A DNA stretch of 8,938 nt from DAOTVD01 sp034437075 (GTDB taxonomy: Bacteria; Chloroflexota; Anaerolineae; Aggregatilineales; J027). Every line of letters starts with the position of its first letter. Within the stretch, counting starts at the first letter, position 1. Positions 1-6,096 of this stretch are shown here, piece by piece. The notes beneath the pieces are model-generated. The model was given only the letters and a program-made list of their open reading frames with translations, searched no databases and was not told the DNA's origin. The translations under genes and the position numbers were made by a program. The DNA lies in contig DAOTVD010000142.1 of the NCBI GenBank assembly GCA_034437075.1, forward strand, positions 1 to 8,938, given 5' to 3'.

Positions 1-1154
1 GCAGCGGTCGCCGGGCCGACTATGCCCTGGCCGGGCTGGCGCTGGGCCTGACACATTATTTTTACGAAGGCGGTCGGCTGTTTTTTACGCCGATGGTAGG
101 GTTATGGTTGGCGGTTGGCTGGTGGGTGTGGCGCCCACGCTTCGACCCACGCGGCGCGGTAGTGACGCTCGTGACGGCCTTGTTGGTCGCCGTGCCGCAA
201 TATTACACCACCCACGGCTTGCAAGCAGAATCCGCCGGGCGCTTGGCCAGAACGCGCGTGCCGGATGCGTATTGGGGGCTGGTGTTCAACCCCAACCCCG
301 AGCCTGAAGCCCTGCGCGCTCTGGCCGATCGCGTGCAGCAGCCCTGGCTGCAACTGGTTGCGATTCCGGATTCGAGCGCGTTTTTCGGCGGCGATGGGCC
401 TTTATTGCTGCTGCCCTTCGCGGTCTGCGCCATGTTGGGCTTCGTCTTCGCGCTGTGGGGCTGGCGGACGCCGGGCTATAGCGCGCTGCTGCTGTGGATT
501 GTCGGGCCGTTGTTATCTATGGTGGTCTTGGTAGACCCCGGCCAATCGATTCGGCTGAGCGTGGCCTTGCCGGGTTTGGTCGTCTTGGGCGCGGTGGGGC
601 TGCGCTATGGCGTGGCTCGGTTGACAGCGCCCATTATCGGACGGCGCTGGGCCTGGCCTCTGATGGCCGTGCTGGCCATCGGCTTGAGCTTCGGCCAGGG
701 CTATTGGTACGTCGAGCACCATTTGCCCGCCTACAATACCCAAATCCGCTTGGATAAAACCTACCCGGATGTGGACGACGCAATGCTGCGCCTGGCGGCG
801 GATTATGGCCCAGAGACACAAATTGTGCTGGTCAGCGCGAACACCATCCCCACGCAATACGCGGTAGCGATATTGTTGTATGTTTGGAATACCGATCAAG
901 TTGGGGTGCAGAGCATCCAACCGTGGGAGCTAACGCCCGAATTTCTGGACGCGCGCTTGCTCAATGCGCCGTATGTGTTTTTCATCCAACCCGACGATGC
1001 GCATTCACGCGCGCTTTTGCTGGCCGAAACGGACGCAACCCCGCGCGGCCCCAGCCCTTATGAAGATGTGATCCCGCCGACGCATCGCTTGCATCTATAC
1101 GAAGTCGCGCCCCTAACGGTGGATGATCTGCTGGATGATGCGCGCGCGCCGTAG
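1..1154 (+). CDS. Membrane glycosyltransferase, PMT/family-39-like, C-terminal part (5' end outside window)
   Basis: The reading frame is open from base 3 and ends at TAG 1152-1154, giving at least 383 residues. An internal ATG at 93 is available, but the frame runs through it with family-like sequence, so the true start lies upstream. Several hydrophobic stretches look like membrane helices (for example LLLLPFAVCAMLGFVFALWG and the segment around SALLLWIVGPLLSMVVLV), followed by a soluble C-terminal part of about 130 residues. The motif GLTHYFYEGGRLFFTPM at the start resembles the loop and helix seen in dolichyl-phosphate-mannose-type and ArnT-like GT-C enzymes, which move sugars from lipid carriers onto proteins or lipids on the outer face of the membrane. 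The catalytic N-terminal acidic loop lies outside the window, so donor and acceptor cannot be inferred. It converges on the next gene with a 5-base gap. A polytopic membrane protein of another family is possible. Confidence 0.72.
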   Translation, partial: SGRRADYALAGLALGLTHYFYEGGRLFFTPMVGLWLAVGWWVWRPRFDPRGAVVTLVTALLVAVPQYYTTHGLQAESAGRLARTRVPDAYWGLVFNPNPEPEALRALADRVQQPWLQLVAIPDSSAFFGGDGPLLLLPFAVCAMLGFVFALWGWRTPGYSALLLWIVGPLLSMVVLVDPGQSIRLSVALPGLVVLGAVGLRYGVARLTAPIIGRRWAWPLMAVLAIGLSFGQGYWYVEHHLPAYNTQIRLDKTYPDVDDAMLRLAADYGPETQIVLVSANTIPTQYAVAILLYVWNTDQVGVQSIQPWELTPEFLDARLLNAPYVFFIQPDDAHSRALLLAETDATPRGPSPYEDVIPPTHRLHLYEVAPLTVDDLLDDARAP

Positions 1155-1159
1155 CTACC

Positions 1160-1552
1160 TCACCAAGGACGCTCGTACAGATGACGCGCCAGGGTCATGG
1201 CCAGCATTTCATACAGCCGCAACGCTAGCGCGGAATTCTCGCGCTTGAGTTCGCTCAGGCGGGTGCGCGTCAGCAGGATGGTTTCTAGTTCGCCGCGCGC
1301 CACGACTGTCGCGGTATGCGGGGTACCCAGCAACAGCGACACCTCGCCCATGGTTTCCCCCGCACGGACGGTCGCTAGCACGTCAGTTGTTCCGGCTTGG
1401 GGGTTGCGGCGCACGACCTGCGCGTTACCTTGCAGGATGACATACATCCCTGTGGCAGGTTCGTTATGCAAAAAGACTGTTTCGCCATCCCGATATTTAC
1501 GCAGAATGCCGTTTTGTTTGAGTTCGTCAATCAGTTGCGCGCTAATCAGCAT
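1160..1552 (-). CDS. Single-domain cyclic-nucleotide-binding-like protein
   Basis: This 130-residue protein is almost entirely one Crp/Fnr-type cNMP-binding beta barrel (about residues 8-105) with a C-terminal helix; no helix-turn-helix or other output domain follows. The phosphate-binding cassette is recognisable at residues 68-85 (MGEVSLLLGTPHTATVVA): the ribose-binding Glu70 is present, but the Arg that holds the cyclic phosphate in PKA- and CRP-type sites is His79. Nucleotide binding is therefore doubtful; it may bind another ligand or act as a structural partner. The start is ATG 1552-1550; upstream in the same frame there is no other start before a TAA. No good Shine-Dalgarno is visible, and a GC-rich hairpin occupies that position. 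It lies 44 bases downstream of the FadN-like gene on the same strand, so it is probably the last gene of that operon. Assignment to the fold is firm; the function is unknown. Confidence 0.87.
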   Translation of the reverse strand: MLISAQLIDELKQNGILRKYRDGETVFLHNEPATGMYVILQGNAQVVRRNPQAGTTDVLATVRAGETMGEVSLLLGTPHTATVVARGELETILLTRTRLSELKRENSALALRLYEMLAMTLARHLYERPW

Positions 1553-1561
1553 GAGATTGCC

Positions 1562-1582
1562 GGGCGGGGTGCGCCCCCGCCC
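1562..1582. terminator. GC-rich hairpin, terminator-like on the plus strand
   Basis: Perfect 8-bp arms GGGCGGGG (1562-1569) and CCCCGCCC (1575-1582) enclose a 5-base loop. On the plus strand the stem is followed by ATTTTACTTT, a weak T-rich tail. On the minus strand it sits between the stop of the FadN-like gene and the start of the cNMP-like gene and is followed by GGCAATCTC, with no T-run. It could end plus-strand transcription that reads through from the glycosyltransferase. In the minus-strand operon mRNA it may protect the upstream 3' end or lower translation of the last gene. Structure is certain; function is inferred. Confidence 0.5.
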
Positions 1583-1596
1583 ATTTTACTTTCCGG

Positions 1597-3993
1597 TTAG
1601 TTACGGAGCGGCTTACCGGTTTGCAACATATGGCTGATGCGCTCCATGGTTTTGGGTTGCTGGGCCAGTTCTACCAACGTTTCGCGCTCTAAATCTAGGA
1701 TATATTGTTCGGGCACCCACTGCGGCGCGCTGAGGTCGCCACCCGTGAGGACATACGCCAGCTTTTTGCCCAAGAATTCATCGTATTCGCTGGCGTAACC
1801 CGCCTCGTGCATCTGCCAGGCGCCCAGGCGCAGCGCGGCCAGGGCATCCCGCCCGGCGGCGTAGACCATCCCCGGCCCGGGGTTGCTCGTGCCGGAGGCG
1901 ACCAGCGCCAGGACTTCTTTCTTGGCCTCGGCCAGCAAGAAATCACGATTCATGATAATGCGGTCGTTTTCGGTCAGGAAACCCAAATGGCGCGCGTCGT
2001 GGGCGCTGACGGCCACTTTGGCCGTGCCGATAGTCTCGAAGACTTTTTGCAAATGCGGCAGCACGTCAGCGTTATCCGAGCGCGACATCACCGGGTTAAT
2101 GTTGCGGCGGATCATCTCTTTGCACCCGCCCCAGCCCGGCACCAGCCCCACGCCCAGTTCCACCAAACCCATATAGCTTTCGACATGCGCCACGCTGCGC
2201 CACCCCGACATGGCAAATTCGGCACCGCCGCCCAACACCATCCCAAAAGGCGCGGTCACAACCGGTTTTTCGGCGTAGCGGAGCGCCTGCGTCGCGTTTT
2301 GCCCTTCGCGGATGAAAGCGTCGATCTGGTCGTAAGCGCCTTGCGCGGCGGTCATGGCCATCAGCGCCAGGTTCGCACCCACCGAGAAGTTATCGCCCGC
2401 ATTGCCGATCACCAGGCCGTCGAAGTCGCTGCGCAGGCGTTCCAGCGCGGTATAGATCATCTTCACGATGTCATCGTCGATGGCGTTCATCTTCGTGTGG
2501 AATTCCACCAGCCCGACCCCGTCGCCCATATCCAGCAGCGAGGCGCCCGGCAGTTTTTCCACCACACGCTGATCGGCGCGCAGGGCGGGCAAGGTGATGA
2601 CATATGGATCGGCATCCAGCGTGACGTAAGCGCCTTGGTCGGGGTCGTAATAGCCCATTACAAGGCCATGGTCGTCATGCTGGTAAAACGTCTCGTAGCC
2701 CTTATCCACCATCGCCTTGACCCACTCGGCCACGGCATAGCCGTCGGCCTCCACGCGCTCGATTGTCTCCGCCACGCCGATAGCGTCCCAGATTTCGAAG
2801 GGGCCGAGTTCGTGCGCGAAGCCCCATTTATGGGCATTGTCGATGTCAGGGATGGTGTCGGCCACTTCACCGAGTTTTTGCGCAGCATAAGCGAACAAAC
2901 CCGCGTGCAAATGCCAGATATACGCGGCAGCGCGGTCGTCCTCGTTGATAAGCCGCCGAATCCGCTCGCCCGTGTCTTCGACCTTGCGATGCTTGCCGAC
3001 GCTCTCGAAGCGCGGTTTTTCCGGCGGGCGATATTCCAGGGTGCTTAAATCCAGGTGCCAGAATTGTTTTGCGCCATCGTCACCGCGCACGGTTTTGTAA
3101 AAGCCTTGGCCGGTTTTGCTGCCTAGGTACGAATTTTCTAGCAAAAAGTCATACACCCGCGCGGTGCCTGCGTGGGTCAGCACCTCGCGCCAGTCGTCGT
3201 CTGGGATGGCATCGTACAGGTTACGCGCGACATGCGCGGCCACATCCACGCCGACCACATCATTCAGGCGAAAGGTGCCCGTCTTCGGGCGCCCGATGAG
3301 CGGCCCGGTGATGGCATCCACTTCTTCGACCGTATAGCCGTGATCCACGGCATAATTCATGGCCATAGCGCCGCTGATGCTCATGAAGCGGTTGCCGATG
3401 AAGTTGGGCGTATCTTTACAGAGGACGGTGCCCTTGCCTAGCGCATGGCTGCCGTAATCCATCATAAAATCTACCAGGGCGGGGTCGGTATCATCGCCGG
3501 GGATGATTTCTAGCAATTTGAGATAGCGCGGCGGGTTGAAAAAATGCGTCCCTAAAAAGTGTTCTTTGAAGTCTTCCCCGCGCCCTTCAACAATCGCGTT
3601 AATGCTCAAGCCCGAGGTGTTAGACGAAACAATCGCGCCGGGCTTCACGATGTCTTCCAAGCGAGCCATCAAATGCTGTTTCAGGTCGAGCCGCTCGGGG
3701 ATAACCTCGATAATCCAATCGCAATCGGCCAAGGCGTTTAGATCATCTTCGGTGTTGCCGGGGTGCAGGTATTGCAAGTCGTCTTCTTCGTAGAGTTGGG
3801 GCGGTTTGGCCTTGCGCAGCGCTTTCAGGTTCTTCTCGATGATGTCATTACGTTGACGGTCGCCGGGTTCGGTGCCCGGCACGGGGATGTCCAGCAGCAC
3901 AACGGGGCAATCAATGCCCGCCAGCAACGCGGCGATGCCTGCGCCCATCGTGCCGGAACCGATAACCCCTACTTTTTTGATCTCATAACCCAT
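1597..3993 (-). CDS. fadN: FadN-type 3-hydroxyacyl-CoA dehydrogenase / enoyl-CoA hydratase fusion
   Basis: This 798-residue protein would carry out hydration of trans-2-enoyl-CoA and NAD-dependent oxidation of the 3-hydroxyacyl-CoA in fatty-acid beta-oxidation. The dehydrogenase comes first: Rossmann motif GSGTMG at 12-17, then SSNTSGLS (123-130), catalytic His150 in HFFNP, and NFIGNR (197-202) opening the C-terminal dehydrogenase domain. The crotonase domain begins near residue 485. It has an oxyanion-hole segment around DNFSVGANLALM (534-545) and both catalytic glutamates in family spacing, Glu592 (GGGAEF) and Glu612 (GLVELG), followed by the LVPGWGG loop. Dehydrogenase-first order and length match Bacillus FadN rather than E. 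coli FadB. The start ATG (3993-3991) has a strong AGAAGGA site 10 bases upstream. The partner thiolase is not in this window. The gene lies 55 bases downstream of an unknown gene that follows a TetR regulator, so co-transcription is likely. Confidence 0.95.
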   Translation of the reverse strand: MGYEIKKVGVIGSGTMGAGIAALLAGIDCPVVLLDIPVPGTEPGDRQRNDIIEKNLKALRKAKPPQLYEEDDLQYLHPGNTEDDLNALADCDWIIEVIPERLDLKQHLMARLEDIVKPGAIVSSNTSGLSINAIVEGRGEDFKEHFLGTHFFNPPRYLKLLEIIPGDDTDPALVDFMMDYGSHALGKGTVLCKDTPNFIGNRFMSISGAMAMNYAVDHGYTVEEVDAITGPLIGRPKTGTFRLNDVVGVDVAAHVARNLYDAIPDDDWREVLTHAGTARVYDFLLENSYLGSKTGQGFYKTVRGDDGAKQFWHLDLSTLEYRPPEKPRFESVGKHRKVEDTGERIRRLINEDDRAAAYIWHLHAGLFAYAAQKLGEVADTIPDIDNAHKWGFAHELGPFEIWDAIGVAETIERVEADGYAVAEWVKAMVDKGYETFYQHDDHGLVMGYYDPDQGAYVTLDADPYVITLPALRADQRVVEKLPGASLLDMGDGVGLVEFHTKMNAIDDDIVKMIYTALERLRSDFDGLVIGNAGDNFSVGANLALMAMTAAQGAYDQIDAFIREGQNATQALRYAEKPVVTAPFGMVLGGGAEFAMSGWRSVAHVESYMGLVELGVGLVPGWGGCKEMIRRNINPVMSRSDNADVLPHLQKVFETIGTAKVAVSAHDARHLGFLTENDRIIMNRDFLLAEAKKEVLALVASGTSNPGPGMVYAAGRDALAALRLGAWQMHEAGYASEYDEFLGKKLAYVLTGGDLSAPQWVPEQYILDLERETLVELAQQPKTMERISHMLQTGKPLRN

Positions 3994-4048
3994 TGTTTTT
4001 GCATCCTTCTTTTATTTTGCTTAATCCATGAATGAACAACCGCACCGC

Positions 4049-4525
4049 CTATGATAACAAGGTAGCGGGGCCTTGTTCCACTAGGCGTCGGCCATCGGGC
4101 AAGGCTTGCCAGGTGCCTTGCAGTGCGACGTGCAATAGCCACCCCGCGAACGCACCTTCGCCGCTGAATGCCCCGGTGGTTTCGGTCCAATAATCGGCCA
4201 CTTCGCCGGCTTGCCAGCGCATGCCGACGGTTTGCTTCAGGAACGGCCCACTAAAGAGGGTCGTTTGATCGGGCGCATACATCGACACGACGCCATGCTC
4301 GTAGCCGCGCAATTCATCCTCGGCAATGGGCAGCATGGCGCTTTCCACCGCCAGATACACACCATGCAGCGCGACATCGCCATCGGGCAGGGTCAAGTGG
4401 CCAGTAAAGCGGGTTTGGTAATGGCGCGCCACGAGCCAGACTGCCCCGCCCCGTTGTTCTTGGGCGAGTTGAAAATCTTGCGCCAAATGCAGCGTGAGGG
4501 CCAGATGTGCGGTCACAGGCGGCAT
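4049..4525 (-). CDS. Conserved-looking hypothetical protein between tetR and fadN
   Basis: I do not recognise this 158-residue protein. It is soluble, with no signal peptide or membrane segment, and alternates short hydrophobic stretches with charged turns in a way that suggests a mostly beta structure (for example AVWLVARHYQTRFTGHLTL, then GVVSMYAPDQTTLFSGPFL). It ends in a short Arg/Leu-containing tail, and tryptophans and glycines are frequent. I chose ATG 4525-4523, five bases after the TetR stop. A longer form from ATG 4561 (12 more residues, overlapping tetR by about 31 bases) is also open, but the extra residues look like a shadow of the tetR tail. No clear Shine-Dalgarno precedes either start, so translational coupling to tetR is plausible. 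Its place between regulator and FadN suggests a role in acyl-CoA or lipid metabolism; that is inference from position only. Confidence 0.68.
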   Translation of the reverse strand: MPPVTAHLALTLHLAQDFQLAQEQRGGAVWLVARHYQTRFTGHLTLPDGDVALHGVYLAVESAMLPIAEDELRGYEHGVVSMYAPDQTTLFSGPFLKQTVGMRWQAGEVADYWTETTGAFSGEGAFAGWLLHVALQGTWQALPDGRRLVEQGPATLLS

Positions 4526-4530
4526 GGGGG

Positions 4531-5130
4531 TTAGCCGGGGCGCAAGGCAGCCAAAAACCAATCGGTCATCTGGCGGGCGATGTCTTCGCCGGAGAGGCTA
4601 CCCCCCGCGCGATACCACACACCCACCCAGTTATGCGCGCCCAAGATCATGCGCACAAACAGCTTGACATCCACGGGCTGAAACTCCCCCGTGTCGATGC
4701 CGCGCTGGATGATCTGGCGTAGCAAGCCTTCGAAGCGGTCGCGGCGTTCGATATACGTTTGGCGTACGGCGGGGATGTCGAGTAGTGTGCGGATTTCGAA
4801 GACCATCGCCGCGCCAATCGAGACGTTGTCCGTCACGGCGGTGATGTGCAGATGCACGACTTGGCGCAGCATGTCGGTAGCCGATAGGCCAGAATCAATA
4901 ATGGCCTGGACTTGCTCGGCGATTTGGTCTAGCCCAAAATTGAGCACAGCCAACAGTAATTCTTGCTTGCCATCGGGGAAATGGTGGTACAAACTGCCGG
5001 CGGTGAGGTTCACCTGCCGCGCGATGTCTTCCATCTTGGCGCGATGATAGCCCTTATCATAAAAAATTTGAGCGGCAGCTAGAAGAATATCGTCACGCTT
5101 AACGGTTTGCTCTGCTGGTTTCCGCGCCAC
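4531..5130 (-). CDS. TetR-family regulator, KstR2/FadR-like
   Basis: The 199-residue protein has a classic TetR N-terminal DNA-binding domain (about residues 11-60). Its helix-turn-helix lies near KMEDIARQVNLTAGSLYHHF (32-51), followed by the usual F-x-K/Q-E-L-L segment. The C-terminal ligand domain ends with GAHNWVGVWYRAGGSLSGED, a pattern typical of KstR2-like regulators that release DNA on binding acyl-CoA. The start is GTG 5130-5128: an in-frame TAA lies only nine bases upstream, so no earlier start is possible, and AAAAAGG stands about nine bases before it. It is the first gene of a minus-strand operon with the unknown 158-residue gene and the FadN-like gene, and it is preceded by a strong promoter. 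Family knowledge and context suggest repression of its own beta-oxidation operon, relieved by an acyl-CoA; the exact ligand cannot be read from the sequence. Confidence 0.93.
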   Translation of the reverse strand: MARKPAEQTVKRDDILLAAAQIFYDKGYHRAKMEDIARQVNLTAGSLYHHFPDGKQELLLAVLNFGLDQIAEQVQAIIDSGLSATDMLRQVVHLHITAVTDNVSIGAAMVFEIRTLLDIPAVRQTYIERRDRFEGLLRQIIQRGIDTGEFQPVDVKLFVRMILGAHNWVGVWYRAGGSLSGEDIARQMTDWFLAALRPG

Positions 5131-5174
5131 AAACCTTTACCTTTTTGTTGTTTAAGTAATCAAATATGAGTTCG

Positions 5175-5202
5175 ATTATAGGGTTTCTTATGCTTTTGTC
5201 AA
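5175..5202 (-). promoter_or_regulatory. Sigma70-type promoter of the tetR-fadN operon
   Basis: Read on the minus strand there is a consensus TTGACA (-35, bases 5202-5197) and a consensus TATAAT (-10, bases 5180-5175) separated by 16 bases. Transcription would start near 5168 and give a leader of about 40 bases before the GTG of tetR. Both hexamers match the consensus perfectly, which suggests high basal strength that would need a repressor; the divergently placed TetR protein is the obvious candidate. Confidence 0.85.
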
Positions 5203-5210
5203 ATGTTACG

Positions 5211-5245
5211 ATCGGGTTAGGATGTCCCAACCAAAACCTAACGAT
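5211..5245. promoter_or_regulatory. Imperfect inverted repeat upstream of the tetR promoter (possible operator)
   Basis: The left arm ATCGGGTTAGG (5211-5221) and right arm CCTAACGAT (5237-5245) are complementary except for a two-base bulge, with a 15-base spacer. It lies just upstream of the -35 of the tetR operon. It could be an operator or activator site, but the gap is long for a TetR operator and no second copy is seen, so support is weak. Confidence 0.25.
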
Positions 5246-5336
5246 TTTATAACCAAATCCGGCCAAATTTGCCGCCCCAATTTGTGATATATCCTGTATA
5301 CTGAGAACTACACGAAACAGCCCAAACTATAACCAA

Positions 5337-5384
5337 CCCCCATATCTGGGTATTAACTAGAAAAATACCCCCCATATATGGGTT
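5337..5384 (+). promoter_or_regulatory. Candidate tandem NrdR boxes
   Basis: Two palindromes, CCCATATCTGGG (5339-5350) and the perfect CCCATATATGGG (5371-5382), have centres 32 bases apart. Known NrdR boxes are 16-base palindromes with a C-w-ATATAT-w-G core, occurring in pairs about 31-32 bases centre to centre (three helical turns). Both sites keep the AT core, the flanking C/G and the spacing; they differ from the consensus by C/G in the w positions and GGG/CCC flanks. Position about 105-150 bases before nrdR, with nrdJ following, supports autoregulation and control of the reductase. A poor promoter, TTAACT (5353-5358) with TATATG (5375-5380), would have its -10 inside the second box. Confidence 0.6.
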
Positions 5385-5396
5385 AAACTAGAAAAA
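5337..5396 (+). repeat. Two tandem imperfect direct repeats of about 28-29 bases upstream of nrdR
   Basis: Copy 1 (5337-5365) and copy 2 (5369-5396) share CCCCCATAT, then C or A, then TGGGT, then a nearly identical tail ending ACTAGAAAAA; one base is gained or lost in the tail. The period is 32 bases. A weaker AACTATAA at 5325-5332 may be a decayed part of a third, upstream copy. The repeats carry the palindromes listed separately as NrdR-box candidates, but similarity extends beyond the palindromes into the CTAGAAAAA tail, so they look like a duplication or two sites under shared constraint. Confidence 0.85.
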
Positions 5397-5399
5397 AAG

Positions 5400-5421
5400 C
5401 CCATTTTGCACCACAAATGGG
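5400..5421 (+). repeat. Inverted repeat upstream of nrdR
   Basis: Perfect 7-base arms CCCATTT (5400-5406) and AAATGGG (5415-5421) flank an 8-base spacer. Its centre is 34 bases from the centre of the second NrdR-box candidate, but the spacer does not match the box core. It could form an RNA hairpin in the nrdR leader or be a separate binding site. Confidence 0.5.
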
Positions 5422-5462
5422 GGTAAAATGGCAACCATATGTTAAGACATTTGTTTTATTCG

Positions 5463-5468
5463 TATAGT
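5463..5468 (+). promoter_or_regulatory. Possible -10 element of nrdR
   Basis: TATAGT matches the -10 consensus at five of six positions and would start transcription about 14 bases before the nrdR ATG. No convincing -35 is present 16-18 bases upstream (TGTTAA at 5440-5445 is the best), so this is a weak call. Confidence 0.3.
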
Positions 5469-5488
5469 AGTGCTAGAGTGGGTGAGCG

Positions 5489-5950
5489 ATGAAGTGCCCG
5501 TATTGCCATACTGACGGCCAATCTCAGGTGGTAGACACCGCGCACGATACGCGCGGCAACATCCGCCGTCGGCGCGAGTGCAAAACTTGTGGCAAACGCT
5601 ACAGCACGCTAGAACGGCCCATCATCGCGACGCCGATGTTAGTCAAGAGTAGCGGCGAACGCCAGGAATTTGACCGCGAAAAACTCTTTCAGGGCATCCG
5701 AGTGGCGTGTGCCAAACGGCCCGTCGCAACCGCCGATATTCATCGCCTGATTGATGGCATCGAAGCGAATTTGCAATCGTTGGGCACGGATGAAGTCTCC
5801 AGTCGGGTCGTGGGGGATCAGGTCGTGGAGGGCCTGAAGGAACTTGACCCCATCGCGTATATTCGCTATGCCATCGTCTATTTAGGCTTAGATGATCTGG
5901 AAGCCGTACGCGCCGAAACCGATAAGTTGTTATCCGACAACAAAGCGTAG
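5489..5950 (+). CDS. nrdR: Transcriptional repressor NrdR
   Basis: The 153-residue protein has the standard NrdR layout and length. An N-terminal zinc ribbon carries Cys3, Cys6, Cys31 and Cys34 (CPYC and CKTC) with the basic segment RGNIRRRREC between them. An ATP-cone domain follows from about residue 49 to 139, including VKSSGERQEFDREKLFQGI and the end YIRYAIVYLGLDDL. NrdR binds ATP or dATP in the cone, changes oligomeric state, and represses ribonucleotide reductase genes through paired boxes when dATP is plentiful. The start is ATG 5489 with a GGTGAG motif very close upstream and the family's normal MKCPYC beginning. nrdJ follows 146 bases downstream on the same strand, and candidate NrdR boxes lie upstream, which together suggest that it regulates itself and the class II reductase. 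Nothing in the protein looks damaged. Confidence 0.97.
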   Translation: MKCPYCHTDGQSQVVDTAHDTRGNIRRRRECKTCGKRYSTLERPIIATPMLVKSSGERQEFDREKLFQGIRVACAKRPVATADIHRLIDGIEANLQSLGTDEVSSRVVGDQVVEGLKELDPIAYIRYAIVYLGLDDLEAVRAETDKLLSDNKA

Positions 5951-5996
5951 CGCGCACCAAACGCCGCACACATCCAATTGAACCGTGCGTTGACCT

Positions 5997-6019
5997 TCGG
6001 GTTGCAGCATTTAACCCGA
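5997..6019 (+). repeat. Hairpin in the nrdR-nrdJ spacer
   Basis: Perfect 7-base arms TCGGGTT (5997-6003) and AACCCGA (6013-6019) enclose a 9-base loop. No T-run follows, so it is not a standard intrinsic terminator. In a joint nrdR-nrdJ transcript it could act in mRNA processing or stability. No NrdR-box-like palindrome is visible in this 146-base spacer. Confidence 0.45.
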
Positions 6020-6096
6020 TGTATGGTGTCGTTATTCGTTACGCAAGCAAGACATAAGGCATACCAAACAAGCATCAGCAGGAAGGAACGCATATC

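Larger units (their letters stand above)
5131..5488. other. Divergent control region between tetR and nrdR
   Basis: This 358-base gap is clearly more AT-rich than the flanking genes and holds no credible coding frame. The left third carries the minus-strand promoter of tetR. The right half (5337-5421) carries paired NrdR-box-like palindromes and a third inverted repeat on the nrdR side. The middle (5222-5335) contains only weak signals: a possible -10 TATACT at 5297-5302 without a good -35, and an imperfect inverted repeat at 5211-5245. No small RNA or riboswitch fold, including a cobalamin riboswitch, is apparent to me. Confidence 0.8.

Noticed and set aside
513..920. Minus-strand open frame of 135 codons opposite the glycosyltransferase gene
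   Set aside because: Low-complexity, His/Gln/Arg-rich translation with no ribosome-binding site; a shadow of the membrane-protein frame.
1705..3048. Long plus-strand open frame of 447 codons antisense to fadN
   Set aside because: Its His-, Arg- and Gln-rich translation has no family features, and it mirrors the codon bias of the well-supported FadN-like gene on the other strand.
3969..4190. Short minus-strand frame that reads through the fadN ribosome-binding site (an ATG just before the fadN start)
   Set aside because: That ATG overlaps the Shine-Dalgarno of fadN with no usable spacing, and the peptide has no meaningful features.
5337..5421. CRISPR-like array
   Set aside because: There are only two repeat copies directly abutting, without spacers of constant length, and no cas genes nearby.
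5131..5488. Cobalamin riboswitch upstream of the B12-dependent reductase genes
   Set aside because: I see no B12-box-like conserved core or multi-stem architecture in the control region; the structured part is explained better by the palindromic repeats.
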